A stretch of DNA of 64,000 bases from positions 62,001 through 126,000 of the forward strand of contig CBCPKK010000006.1 of NCBI GenBank assembly GCA_965119215.1, written 5' to 3'. Each line of letters begins with the position of its first letter. The first letter of the stretch is position 1. Below, one piece after another: positions 1 through 8,597 of this stretch. The translations under genes and the position numbers were made by a program. This DNA is from Buttiauxella sp965119215 (lineage in GTDB: Bacteria; Pseudomonadota; Gammaproteobacteria; Enterobacterales; Enterobacteriaceae). The notes beneath the pieces are model-generated. The model was not told the DNA's origin. It worked only from the letters and a program-made list of their open reading frames with translations, and did not search any database.

Positions 1-1
1 C

Positions 2-340
2 GGGATTGGCGTAATGAACATCATGCTGGTGTCGGTGACCGAGCGAACCAAAGAGATTGGCATTCGCATGGCAGTTGGTGCTCGTGCAAGCGATGTCTTG
101 CAGCAGTTTTTGATTGAAGCCGTGCTGGTGTGTCTGGTGGGCGGCGCGTTAGGGATATCGTTATCCCTGTTAATTGCCTTCACTTTGCAGTTGGTCTTGC
201 CAGGCTGGGAGATTGGCTTTTCACCGATGGCGCTGTTAACAGCGTTTGCTTGTTCGACCGCTACGGGAATTATTTTTGGTTGGCTACCGGCGAGAAATGC
301 CGCGAGATTGAATCCGATTGACGCACTGGCGCGTGAATGA
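2..340 (+). CDS. macB: MacB, macrolide/enterotoxin export ABC transporter, C-terminal part
   Basis: The reading frame is open from the left edge, so only the last 112 residues are present. They show the end of the FtsX-like permease domain: the conserved run TERTKEIGIRMAVGAR, two hydrophobic membrane segments, and the ending PARNAARLNPIDALARE typical of MacB. MacB is an inner-membrane ABC transporter that works with MacA and TolC to export macrolides, enterotoxin II and related substrates from the periplasm. Its position beside cspD and clpSA matches the E. coli order macA-macB-cspD-clpS-clpA. A hairpin terminator follows directly. The ATP-binding domain lies outside the window. Confidence 0.95.
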   Translation, partial: GIGVMNIMLVSVTERTKEIGIRMAVGARASDVLQQFLIEAVLVCLVGGALGISLSLLIAFTLQLVLPGWEIGFSPMALLTAFACSTATGIIFGWLPARNAARLNPIDALARE

Positions 341-370
341 TTTTCATCTGAGGTATTACGTTTGGTTATA

Positions 371-398
371 AAAATGCCAGCCGACGGGCTGGCATTTT
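371..398. terminator. Bidirectional terminator between macB and cspD
   Basis: A perfect stem (AAAATGCCAGCC, loop GACG-like, GGCTGGCATTTT) sits between the convergent genes macB (+) and cspD (-), with A and T runs on both sides, so it can stop transcription in both directions. Confidence 0.85.
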
Positions 399-430
399 GA
401 CCAAGGGATGTACACAATGAAACAAAAGGG

Positions 431-658
431 TCAGGCGACCGCTTCTGCTTCAAGTTCCAGAGGCATAATCAAACTAGCGTGATTACCTTTTGGCCCCTGA
501 TGGACATCAAACCTGACTGTTTGTCCGGCTTTAAGCGTTCTGTAACCATCCATCTGAATGGTGGAGTAATGAGCGAAGATGTCTTCGCCGCCGCCTTCGG
601 GGCAGATAAAACCGAACCCTTTGGCGTTATTGAACCATTTAACTGTACCCGTCTCCAT
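431..658 (-). CDS. cspD: CspD, cold-shock-domain DNA replication inhibitor
   Basis: A 75-residue single cold-shock domain protein (E. coli CspD is 74). RNP1 (KGFGFI) and RNP2 (DIFAHYS) single-strand-binding motifs are present, and the acidic, alanine-rich tail is the CspD type. In E. coli CspD is made in stationary phase and on starvation, binds single-stranded DNA and inhibits replication; it is degraded by Lon. The gene is transcribed away from clpS, as in E. coli. The start is the ATG ahead of ETGTVKWFN. A promoter candidate lies about 95 bases upstream. Confidence 0.97.
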   Translation of the reverse strand: METGTVKWFNNAKGFGFICPEGGGEDIFAHYSTIQMDGYRTLKAGQTVRFDVHQGPKGNHASLIMPLELEAEAVA

Positions 659-982
659 GCTTCTACATCCTTCGTAAATCTTCTAAGTGAGATGGAATGA
701 ACCGGTGGGATGAGGGCGGGCTGTTCAAAACCTCGCCAACTCACGCTTGTACAATGTAGATAAATTAACCATGTCGTCAAGCGTTGCACGGGGGGAAGTG
801 AACGAAAATGAATCAAAAATTTGAAGCAGTTAACGCTATTGTGATTAATGTGACAGAGCTCTCTATTACGAATTGCTGTCCCTTTTGAACACGATGAGTC
901 ACGTTAGCTGAAAGCGTATTACACTCAACCTATGGGCTTCGCCTTAATGACAATGGGCGATTAAACATGATGACGATTTGCA
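659..982. other. Divergent cspD/clpS intergenic region
   Basis: This 324-base stretch separates the divergent cspD and clpS. Apart from the cspD promoter candidate it is AT-rich in its right half. I see no further gene, tRNA or strong hairpin; the clpS promoter must lie here but I cannot place it with confidence. Confidence 0.6.
753..780 (-). promoter_or_regulatory. Candidate cspD promoter
   Basis: Read on the minus strand: TTGACG, a 16-base spacer, then TACATT, upstream of cspD. The resulting leader would be roughly 90 bases long. The fit to the sigma-70 consensus is good, but it is unconfirmed. Confidence 0.5.
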
Positions 983-1303
983 ATGGGTAAGACGAACGAT
1001 TGGTTGGATTTTGACCAGCTGGTGGGTGATAAACTGCGTGAAGCGCTGAAACCACCTTCAATGTATAAAGTTATGTTAATGAACGATGACTACACGCCGA
1101 TGGAATTTGTTATTGACGTGCTGCAAAAGTTCTTTTCTTATGATGTAGAACGTGCGACGCAATTGATGCTCAGTGTGCACTATCAGGGTAAAGCTATCTG
1201 TGGCATTTTTACTGCAGAAGTAGCAGAAACCAAAGTCGCGTTAGTGAACCAGTATGCAAGGGAGCATGAGCATCCATTGTTGTGTACGCTAGAAAAAGCC
1301 TGA
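983..1303 (+). CDS. clpS: ClpS, adaptor of the ClpAP protease (N-recognin)
   Basis: 106 residues, the same length as E. coli ClpS. ClpS binds proteins with N-end-rule residues (Leu, Phe, Trp, Tyr) and hands them to ClpAP, while blocking other ClpA substrates. The substrate pocket residues are visible: Asn34-Asp35-Asp36 in MNDDYTPMEFV and His66 in SVHYQGK. The flexible, poorly conserved N-terminal 20 residues precede the core fold. clpA follows after 27 bases and is likely co-transcribed. Confidence 0.98.
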   Translation: MGKTNDWLDFDQLVGDKLREALKPPSMYKVMLMNDDYTPMEFVIDVLQKFFSYDVERATQLMLSVHYQGKAICGIFTAEVAETKVALVNQYAREHEHPLLCTLEKA

Positions 1304-1330
1304 AGAAGGCAAAATTTGGGGGAGGTGCCT

Positions 1331-3604
1331 ATGCTCAATCAAGAACTGGAACTCAGTTTAAACATGGCTTTCGCCAGAGCGCGCGAGCACCGACATGAGT
1401 TTATGACTGTCGAGCATCTGTTACTGGCTTTGCTCAGTAACCCATCAGCTCGTGAAGCGCTGGAAGCGTGTAGCGTAGATCTGGTGGCGCTGCGACAGGA
1501 ACTCGAGGCCTTCATCGAACAAACCACACCGGTTCTGCCTGCCAGTGAAGAAGAGCGTGACACTCAACCTACGCTTAGCTTCCAGCGTGTGCTGCAACGT
1601 GCGGTGTTCCACGTCCAGTCTTCTGGTCGCAGTGAAGTGACGGGCGCAAACGTGCTGGTTGCCATCTTTAGCGAGCAGGAATCCCAGGCAGCATATCTGC
1701 TGCGCAAACATGAAGTCAGCCGACTTGATGTGGTGAACTTCATCTCTCACGGTACACGTAAAGACGAACCTAATCAGGCACCGGGTGCAGAAAATCCGGT
1801 CAATGAAGAGCAAGCAGGCGGGGAGGATCGTATGGAAAACTTCACCACCAATCTCAACCAGCTTGCACGTGTGGGAGGGATAGATCCGCTGATTGGCCGC
1901 GAGAAAGAGCTTGAGCGTGCTATTCAGGTTCTGTGCCGTCGTCGTAAAAACAACCCGTTGTTAGTGGGTGAATCTGGTGTGGGTAAAACCGCGATTGCGG
2001 AAGGGCTTGCCTGGCGTATTGTGCAGGGCGACGTTCCCGAAGTGATTGCTGATTGCACCATTTACTCGCTGGATATCGGTTCATTGCTGGCGGGCACAAA
2101 ATACCGTGGTGACTTTGAAAAACGTTTCAAAGCGCTGCTCAAACAGCTCGAACAGGATCAGAACAGCATCCTGTTTATTGATGAAATTCATACCATTATT
2201 GGTGCGGGTGCTGCATCGGGTGGGCAGGTCGATGCCGCGAACTTGATTAAGCCGCTGCTGTCGGGTGGCAAAATTCGCGTTATCGGTTCAACTACTTATC
2301 AGGAATTCAGCAATATCTTCGAAAAAGACCGTGCTCTGGCGCGTCGCTTCCAGAAGATTGATATTACTGAGCCAAGCGTTGAAGAAACCGTACAAATTAT
2401 TAACGGCCTGAAACCGAAATACGAAGCGCACCATGACGTGCGTTATACCGCGAAAGCGATTCGTGCAGCGGTAGAGCTGGCGGTGAAATACATCAACGAT
2501 CGCCATTTGCCAGATAAAGCCATTGACGTTATCGACGAAGCGGGCGCGCGTAGCCGCCTGATGCCGGTGAGTAAACGTAAGAAAACGGTTAATGTCGCTG
2601 ACATCGAAACCGTGGTCGCGCGTATTGCTCGCATCCCAGAGAAGAGTGTTTCAGCAAGCGACCGCGATACGCTCAGAAGCCTGGACTCACGTCTGAAAAT
2701 GCTGGTGTTTGGCCAGGATAAAGCCATTGAGGCCTTAACCGAAGCTATCAAAATGAGCCGCGCCGGATTAGGGCACGATCATAAGCCAGTGGGTTCATTC
2801 CTGTTTGCCGGGCCAACGGGCGTCGGCAAAACGGAAGTGACCGTTCAGTTAGCGAAATCGCTGGGCATTGAGCTGTTGCGTTTTGATATGTCGGAATACA
2901 TGGAACGCCACACCGTGAGCCGTTTGATTGGCGCACCTCCAGGTTACGTTGGTTTCGACCAGGGCGGCCTGTTGACGGATGCGGTGATTAAACATCCTCA
3001 CTCCGTGTTGTTGCTCGATGAAATCGAAAAAGCGCACCCGGATGTCTTTAACCTGCTGTTGCAGGTGATGGATAACGGCACGCTGACCGATAACAACGGG
3101 CGCAAGGCTGATTTCCGTAACGTGATTCTGGTCATGACGACCAACGCAGGCGTTCGAGAAACCGAGCGTAAGTCTATTGGCCTGATTCGTCAGGACAACA
3201 GCACCGATGCAATGGAAGAGATCAAGAAGATCTTTACGCCAGAATTCCGTAACCGTCTGGATAACATTATTTGGTTCAACCATCTGTCTACAGATGTGAT
3301 CCACCAGGTTGTCGACAAATTTATTGTCGAGCTTCAGGTGCAGTTGGATCAGAAAGGCGTGTCTCTGGAAGTGAGCCAGGAAGCGCGTGATTGGCTGGCA
3401 GAAAAAGGCTATGACCGTGCGATGGGCGCTCGTCCAATGACGCGTGTTATTCAGGACAACCTGAAAAAACCACTTGCTAACGAACTGCTATTTGGTTCAC
3501 TGGTGGATGGCGGCCAGGTGACGGTTGCGCTGGATAAAGATAACCAGAAACTGCTTTATGATTTCCATAGCGCGCAGAAACATAAGTCGGAAGCGGCGCA
3601 CTAA
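1331..3604 (+). CDS. clpA: ClpA, ATPase subunit of the ClpAP protease
   Basis: 757 residues (E. coli 758). ClpA is a hexameric AAA+ unfoldase that feeds proteins to ClpP. Order of domains: N-terminal double repeat (1-145) that docks ClpS; first AAA+ module with Walker A GESGVGKT (213-220) and Walker B FIDEIH; second AAA+ module with Walker A GPTGVGKT (494-501) and Walker B LLDEIEKAHPDV. The ATG at 1331 is chosen over an in-frame ATG at 1316: it gives the family N-terminus MLNQELELSL and has the Shine-Dalgarno run GGGGGAGGTG just ahead. The E. coli protein likewise ends in a short polar tail. Confidence 0.98.
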   Translation: MLNQELELSLNMAFARAREHRHEFMTVEHLLLALLSNPSAREALEACSVDLVALRQELEAFIEQTTPVLPASEEERDTQPTLSFQRVLQRAVFHVQSSGRSEVTGANVLVAIFSEQESQAAYLLRKHEVSRLDVVNFISHGTRKDEPNQAPGAENPVNEEQAGGEDRMENFTTNLNQLARVGGIDPLIGREKELERAIQVLCRRRKNNPLLVGESGVGKTAIAEGLAWRIVQGDVPEVIADCTIYSLDIGSLLAGTKYRGDFEKRFKALLKQLEQDQNSILFIDEIHTIIGAGAASGGQVDAANLIKPLLSGGKIRVIGSTTYQEFSNIFEKDRALARRFQKIDITEPSVEETVQIINGLKPKYEAHHDVRYTAKAIRAAVELAVKYINDRHLPDKAIDVIDEAGARSRLMPVSKRKKTVNVADIETVVARIARIPEKSVSASDRDTLRSLDSRLKMLVFGQDKAIEALTEAIKMSRAGLGHDHKPVGSFLFAGPTGVGKTEVTVQLAKSLGIELLRFDMSEYMERHTVSRLIGAPPGYVGFDQGGLLTDAVIKHPHSVLLLDEIEKAHPDVFNLLLQVMDNGTLTDNNGRKADFRNVILVMTTNAGVRETERKSIGLIRQDNSTDAMEEIKKIFTPEFRNRLDNIIWFNHLSTDVIHQVVDKFIVELQVQLDQKGVSLEVSQEARDWLAEKGYDRAMGARPMTRVIQDNLKKPLANELLFGSLVDGGQVTVALDKDNQKLLYDFHSAQKHKSEAAH

Positions 3605-3623
3605 TGAGTTAATTAGCGGCGCA

Positions 3624-3658
3624 ATAAAAAAAGCCAGGTCAATGACCTGGCTTTTTTA
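3624..3658 (+). terminator. clpA terminator
   Basis: A-run, stem AAGCCAGGTC/GACCTGGCTT with a short loop, then a T-run. Symmetric enough to act also for infA from the opposite side. Confidence 0.85.
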
Positions 3659-3711
3659 TTTCAATTATCAATTGGTTACGCCGCCTGTTAACGCAGCGCT
3701 AAATAAAACTA

Positions 3712-3930
3712 TCAGCGACTACGGAAGACAATGCGGCCTTTGCTCAGGTCGTACGGGGTCAGCTCTACAGTGACTTTGTCACCCGTCAGGATGCGGATAT
3801 AGTTTTTACGCATTTTACCGGAGATATGAGCGGTTACCACGTGCCCGTTTTCCAGCTCAACGCGGAACATGGTGTTAGGTAACGTATCAAGAACGGTACC
3901 CTGCATTTCAATATTGTCTTCTTTGGCCAT
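3712..3930 (-). CDS. infA: Translation initiation factor IF-1
   Basis: 72 residues, the invariant length of bacterial IF-1, with the OB-fold sequence MAKEDNIEMQGTVLDTLPNT. IF-1 occupies the A site of the 30S subunit during initiation, with IF-2 and IF-3. The gene faces clpA tail to tail, as in E. coli. A well-formed promoter lies upstream (3973-4001). Unusually for this position, no tRNA-Ser gene follows on the upstream side (see findings). Confidence 0.99.
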   Translation of the reverse strand: MAKEDNIEMQGTVLDTLPNTMFRVELENGHVVTAHISGKMRKNYIRILTGDKVTVELTPYDLSKGRIVFRSR

Positions 3931-4220
3931 CTAATCCTCGAGGGTATCACTACCATAGTTTGAACCGGCAAGATAATGCCCAAGTTCACGTATCATGTAA
4001 AGAATTGTTGGTGAAATCACCAGCGAAAGTGTAATTTGCACATTACCCAAAACCCACTCAAAAGCTGCACTGTTAGCGCTTACGATGAGGGCTGCGAAGA
4101 GATAAACGATGGGCGATCCCTGTAAAAGCTAATCCCAAACGGCGGCGGGGTAATGAGCAGAGCTCACTCTGCGCGGCTAATTATAACACCCTTAGCCGTA
4201 ATGTGCCGTAAACATTATCG
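3931..4220. other. infA-aat spacer without a tRNA gene
   Basis: Holds the infA promoter and, next to the end of aat, small inverted repeats (TAATGT/ACATTA around 4200-4215; GCAGAG/CTCTGC near 4156-4171). In E. coli this spacer carries serW (tRNA-Ser GGA). I searched both strands for its acceptor stem, variable arm and the T-arm GTTCGAATC and found none. Confidence 0.7.
3973..4001 (-). promoter_or_regulatory. infA promoter
   Basis: On the minus strand: TTTACA, 17-base spacer, CATTAT, about 45 bases before the infA start codon. Spacing is optimal and both hexamers are close to sigma-70 consensus. Confidence 0.7.
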
Positions 4221-4913
4221 TTACGACAGGATTTGTGGTACCCAACAATAAGATGCGAGGTGATGTGAGCGAAATATGGACAAATGCTCCAGATATTCGC
4301 GGCGAGGAATTTCTATCGCGCCCAGAGATGCGGTATGAGTATTAAGCACCTGGCAATCAATCAGCTTGCCGCCATAACTCATAAAGTGTTGGCAAAATAC
4401 CAGCAGCGCCGTTTTCGAGGCATTTTCCCGGCGGCTAAACATGGATTCACCACAAAACAGCGCACCTTGTGTCACGCCATACATTCCGCCAACTAATTCA
4501 TCACCTTCCCAGACTTCAATCGAATGGGCGTGGCCCAATTCATGCAGACGCGTGTAGGCATCAATGATGTCAGGGGTAATCCATGTGCCTTCATCACGGT
4601 CATCGGCACAATCGCCAATCACACGCTCAAAAGCATGGTTAAGCGTCACGCGGTAGGGAGACTTGCGATGGAAACGCTTCATGCTGCGGCTAAGGTGAAA
4701 CTGCTCGGGAAAAAGCACTGCGCGCGGATCGGGCGACCACCATAAAATAGGGTCGCCTGGCGAAAACCAGGGAAAGATACCGCGCTGATAAGCCATCAAC
4801 AAACGAGCTGGACTTAAATCGCCCCCTAGCGCCAGTAAGCCATTAGGTTCACGCAACGCGCCTTCCGGTGAAGGGAAGGCTATTGAGTCACGGGAGAGCT
4901 GAATAAGGCGCAT
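4221..4913 (-). CDS. aat: Leucyl/phenylalanyl-tRNA-protein transferase
   Basis: 230 residues (E. coli 234). Aat transfers Leu or Phe from charged tRNA to proteins with N-terminal Arg or Lys, creating N-end-rule substrates. Family motifs are present: FPSPEGALREPNGLLALGGDL near the N-terminus, YQRGIFPWFSPGDPILWWSPDPRAVL, and GGMYGVTQGALFCGESMFSR in the catalytic fold. Substrates made by Aat are recognised by ClpS, encoded 3 kb away, so the two ends of the Leu/N-degron route sit close together. The gene is followed at its start side by cydC, same strand, 66 bases apart. Confidence 0.97.
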   Translation of the reverse strand: MRLIQLSRDSIAFPSPEGALREPNGLLALGGDLSPARLLMAYQRGIFPWFSPGDPILWWSPDPRAVLFPEQFHLSRSMKRFHRKSPYRVTLNHAFERVIGDCADDRDEGTWITPDIIDAYTRLHELGHAHSIEVWEGDELVGGMYGVTQGALFCGESMFSRRENASKTALLVFCQHFMSYGGKLIDCQVLNTHTASLGAIEIPRREYLEHLSIFRSHHLASYCWVPQILS

Positions 4914-4979
4914 GACTTCTGAACTCCAGGGAGCAACGATGACAATCAGTATTGATAGATAATAGACTAACTACACAGT

Positions 4980-6701
4980 CTACAAACGCTGGTGGAAATG
5001 ATAATAACGTCCACCGCTAGCCATTAAATCGGCGTGATTACCTTGCTCAATAATTTGCCCGTTGTCCATCACAATTATCTTGTCGAAATCCACCAGCCCG
5101 CGCAGGCGGTGAGTGACCATTAATACCGTTTTGTCTTTGGTCACTTCAGTCAGTAAATCAAGAATTTGACGCTCAGTTTCAGCATCCAAACCCTCTGTTG
5201 GTTCATCCAGTAAGAACAGCGGCGCATCGTGCAGTAACGCACGTGCAATCGCCAGGCGGCGCAGTTCACCACCTGAGAGCTGTCGGCCACCTTCACCCAG
5301 CCAGCTATTAAGACCCGCGTCGTCTAATAATTTCTCAAGGCCAACACGTGTGAGGACCCGGCTTAATTCTTCGTCTTTGGCATGTGGTGCGGCAAGCAAA
5401 AGGTTGTCACGCAAGGTGGCGCTAAACAAGTGAACGCGTTGCGATACGACACTGGTGGACGCTCGCAGCGCTGTTTCATCATATTGGCTCAGCGCTTCAC
5501 CATTCAGGCGAATCTCGCCTTGCTGCGGTTCCCATGCTCGGGTCAGTAGCTGAAGCAATGTCGATTTACCACAGCCAGTCGGGCCCAAAATAGCGACATG
5601 CTGGCCTGCGGTAACGTTCAGAGAAACGTCACGTAGCGCTATTTGAGATTGTTCAGGATAGGTAAAGCTCAGGTTGTTAATATCCAGTGCGACATGTTCG
5701 GGTACAGCATGAGGTTGCTGCGAGAAAACGACTTCTGGTTTTTGGCTGGTGATTTCAGTCACGCGTAATGCAGACGCAATAACCTGACCCAAATGTTGGA
5801 ACGCGCCAGTGACCGGAGCCAGCGCTTCAAAGGAGGCAAGGGCGCAGAATACAAACAGTGCGATGAGTGCACCAGGCGTTGTATTTCCACCAACGCCTGC
5901 GGCTGCCAGCCAAAGCATTAATATGACTGCGGCACCGCTAATAAGAAGCATCACGGCTTGTGAAAGCGCAGTCAGTTCTGCCTGACGGCGTTGTGCTTCT
6001 TGCCAGTTGTCTTCTGTCTTATCAAGCTGCTGACGGTAACGCTGCGTCGCACCAAAAATAGTAAGCTCGGCATGGCCTTGTAGCCAGGCTGTGAGTTGTT
6101 GACGATATTGCCCGCGTTGCACCGTAATCGCTTCACCAGTCGATTTTCCGGCGTAATAAAACACCGGTGGTAACAAGACCAATGTCGCCATCAAAATAGC
6201 GCCGAGCGTGAGAGCCAGATGAATATCCAGCCAGCTTAAACCGAAAGTGACCACCACAATCACCACAAATGCGCCCACCATTGGTGAAATCACGCGCAGG
6301 TAAAGGTGATCTAACGTGTCGACATCAGCGACCAGGCGGTTGAGTAATTCACCCTGGCGAAAACGTGCTAACCCAGCAGGGGAGAGCGGAAGCAGTTTGC
6401 TGAAGGTGGAAACGCGCAAATGCTGGAGCACGCGGAATGTCGCATCGTGGCTAACCAGTCGTTCAAAATAGCGGCCAGCAGTACGAGTAATTGCACCGGC
6501 ACGCACGCCCGCCGCAGGCAGCATATAGTTAAAACTATAAATACCCGCTACGCCAACCACGGATGAAGCCGAAAGGAACCAGCCGGAAAGCGTCAGTAAC
6601 CCAATGCTTGCCAGCAGCGTGATAATTGCCAGGACTACACCAAGAGACAACAGCCATTTATGACGACAATAAAGCGCCAGATAGGGGAGTAACGCGCGCA
6701 T
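4980..6701 (-). CDS. cydC: CydC, ABC transporter subunit for cysteine/glutathione export
   Basis: 573 residues, as in E. coli. CydDC is a heterodimeric inner-membrane ABC transporter that exports glutathione and cysteine to the periplasm and is needed to assemble cytochrome bd and c-type cytochromes. Six membrane segments lie in the first 300 residues, then an ATPase domain with Walker A GPTGCGKST, signature LSGGELRR and Walker B LFLLDEPT. A longer in-frame start exists but lies inside cydD; the ATG at 6701 gives the family start MRALLPYLALY. That ATG shares one base with the cydD stop (TAATG), implying translational coupling. Confidence 0.97.
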   Translation of the reverse strand: MRALLPYLALYCRHKWLLSLGVVLAIITLLASIGLLTLSGWFLSASSVVGVAGIYSFNYMLPAAGVRAGAITRTAGRYFERLVSHDATFRVLQHLRVSTFSKLLPLSPAGLARFRQGELLNRLVADVDTLDHLYLRVISPMVGAFVVIVVVTFGLSWLDIHLALTLGAILMATLVLLPPVFYYAGKSTGEAITVQRGQYRQQLTAWLQGHAELTIFGATQRYRQQLDKTEDNWQEAQRRQAELTALSQAVMLLISGAAVILMLWLAAAGVGGNTTPGALIALFVFCALASFEALAPVTGAFQHLGQVIASALRVTEITSQKPEVVFSQQPHAVPEHVALDINNLSFTYPEQSQIALRDVSLNVTAGQHVAILGPTGCGKSTLLQLLTRAWEPQQGEIRLNGEALSQYDETALRASTSVVSQRVHLFSATLRDNLLLAAPHAKDEELSRVLTRVGLEKLLDDAGLNSWLGEGGRQLSGGELRRLAIARALLHDAPLFLLDEPTEGLDAETERQILDLLTEVTKDKTVLMVTHRLRGLVDFDKIIVMDNGQIIEQGNHADLMASGGRYYHFHQRL

Positions 6702-8467
6702 TAAATCTCCTCCTGGCGATGAGCCAGTAATGTAGCGAACGGACCTTCCTGAGAGGCGAGCGTTGCAAAGTTCCCTTGCTGCACGATGCGACCCTCTCGC
6801 ATCACCCACACTTCATCCCAGTCGCTGATGTAGTCCAACTGGTGCGTCACCATTAACGTGGTTTGCTGGCGTGAAGCGGTACTTAGCGCATCCATTACTC
6901 GCTGTTCACTGTGGGCATCCAGGCTTGCGGCTGGTTCATCCAGCAGCAGCAATCCACATGGCATCAGCAAGGCTCGGGCGACGGCAACACGTTGCGCTTG
7001 TCCGACTGACAAACGCGCGGCGGAATCGCCAAGCGGTGTATCAATCCCCTGCGGTAACAATGGCAAAAACTCACTGACGGAGGCTTTGTCTAACGCAGCA
7101 GCTAAGAGTTCAGCGCTGGCGTCTGGTGCGGCTAACAGAACATTCTCACGGATAGTCGGTGCTGGGAGCTGCGGGTTTTGCCCAACCCAACTGAGCCGTT
7201 CACGCCACCATTTAGGATCGAGTTCAGAAAGCTCAACGCCATTGATTAATAGCTGCCCCTCATAAGGTAAAAAACCCGATAACACGTTGAGCAGCGAGCT
7301 TTTCCCCGCACCACTTTGCCCAACCAGCACCACGCGTTGCCCGGCGGAAAGGGTAAAGTTTAGTGGCCCGGCGAGTGTCTTTTCTTCAGTTGATAAGATA
7401 ATTAAATCACGCGCTTCAATAGTGATTGGGTCGTTACTATTAAATTGCGCATTGCCTTGTTTACGCTGTTGTAATGGCGCATCAAGGAATGTCATCAGGC
7501 TATCTGCAGCACCGACTGCTTGCGCTTTTGCGTGATAAAAAGTGCCAAGATCGCGTAATGGCTGGAAAAACTCGGGTGCCAGAATCAGCGCGAGGAAGCC
7601 AGCAAATAACGTGACGCCAGTGCTGTAGTGGCCAAAATTAAGCTCGCCGAGATACGAGAAACCGAAGTAAACCGCGACTAATGCAATTGAAAGAGAGGCG
7701 AAAAACTCCAGCACGCCGGAAGACAAGAACGCGAGGCGTAAAACTTCCATCGTCCGTTGGCGGAAGTCTTGAGAGGCGGTACGAATATTTTCTGTTTCCG
7801 CATGACCACGGTTAAACAGGCGCAGCGTTTCCATACCGCGCAGGCGGTCAAGGAAATGCCCGCTAAGGCGAGCGAGTGCCTGGAAATTACGGCGGTTAGC
7901 ATCGGCCGCGCCCATTCCCACCATGGCCATAAACAACGGAATAAGCGGGGCGGTGCACAGCAAAATAAGTGCGGCGACCCAGTTAGACGGGAAAATTACG
8001 ATTAGAATCAGCACCGGAACCATTACCGCAAGCGACATTTGCGGCAGATAACGCGCGTAGTAATCGTGCATATCCTCTATTTGTTCCAGCAGCAGTGTTG
8101 CCCAACTGCCTACAGGTTTGCCCTGAATCCAGGCGGGCCCCGCTTCATGCACGCGATCTAGCACTTTGCGGCGAATTTCCTGGCGAATGTGCAGCCCGGC
8201 GTAGAAACCGACTTTTTCGCGTAGCCACACAATCCAGGCACGTAAGACAAAAATCAGTATCAGGATAATGAACAGCAGAAGCAGGGCTTCGCGGGGGATA
8301 TTTTCCATGATCATGTGCTGCAACATCCGGGCTAAAATCCAGGCTTGTGCAACAATTAAAAGCCCGCTGACCAACCCTAAAACACGGGAAAGTCCTAACC
8401 AGCGGCGCGAAATAATGCTTTGTGTTTTTAGCCAACGGCTAAGTTCTTGTTGACGGGTTTTATTCAT
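6701..8467 (-). CDS. cydD: CydD, ABC transporter subunit for cysteine/glutathione export
   Basis: 588 residues, as in E. coli. Partner of CydC in the thiol exporter. Transmembrane domain over the first 330 residues with hydrophobic segments, then the ATPase domain with Walker A GQSGAGKSS, a slightly non-standard signature LSVGQAQR (normal for CydD) and Walker B LLLLDEPAASLD. First gene of the cydDC pair; trxB lies upstream on the same strand, 130 bases away. In E. coli trxB and cydDC are adjacent in the same way, linking cytosolic thiol reduction with thiol export. Confidence 0.97.
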   Translation of the reverse strand: MNKTRQQELSRWLKTQSIISRRWLGLSRVLGLVSGLLIVAQAWILARMLQHMIMENIPREALLLLFIILILIFVLRAWIVWLREKVGFYAGLHIRQEIRRKVLDRVHEAGPAWIQGKPVGSWATLLLEQIEDMHDYYARYLPQMSLAVMVPVLILIVIFPSNWVAALILLCTAPLIPLFMAMVGMGAADANRRNFQALARLSGHFLDRLRGMETLRLFNRGHAETENIRTASQDFRQRTMEVLRLAFLSSGVLEFFASLSIALVAVYFGFSYLGELNFGHYSTGVTLFAGFLALILAPEFFQPLRDLGTFYHAKAQAVGAADSLMTFLDAPLQQRKQGNAQFNSNDPITIEARDLIILSTEEKTLAGPLNFTLSAGQRVVLVGQSGAGKSSLLNVLSGFLPYEGQLLINGVELSELDPKWWRERLSWVGQNPQLPAPTIRENVLLAAPDASAELLAAALDKASVSEFLPLLPQGIDTPLGDSAARLSVGQAQRVAVARALLMPCGLLLLDEPAASLDAHSEQRVMDALSTASRQQTTLMVTHQLDYISDWDEVWVMREGRIVQQGNFATLASQEGPFATLLAHRQEEI

Positions 8468-8597
8468 GAGTTGCCAGTGCAGGTTGATAATGAATTATCA
8501 GGCAAAATTTGCGGCAATGTTACAACGCGGACAAAAGAAAGGCGACCTATTCAGTCGCCTTTACGTATCTTCAAACTGCCCATCAGGGTGGCGAGAG

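Noticed and set aside
6702..6809. Longer N-terminus for cydC
   Set aside because: It lies within cydD and has no similarity to CydC; the coupled TAATG start fits the family length.
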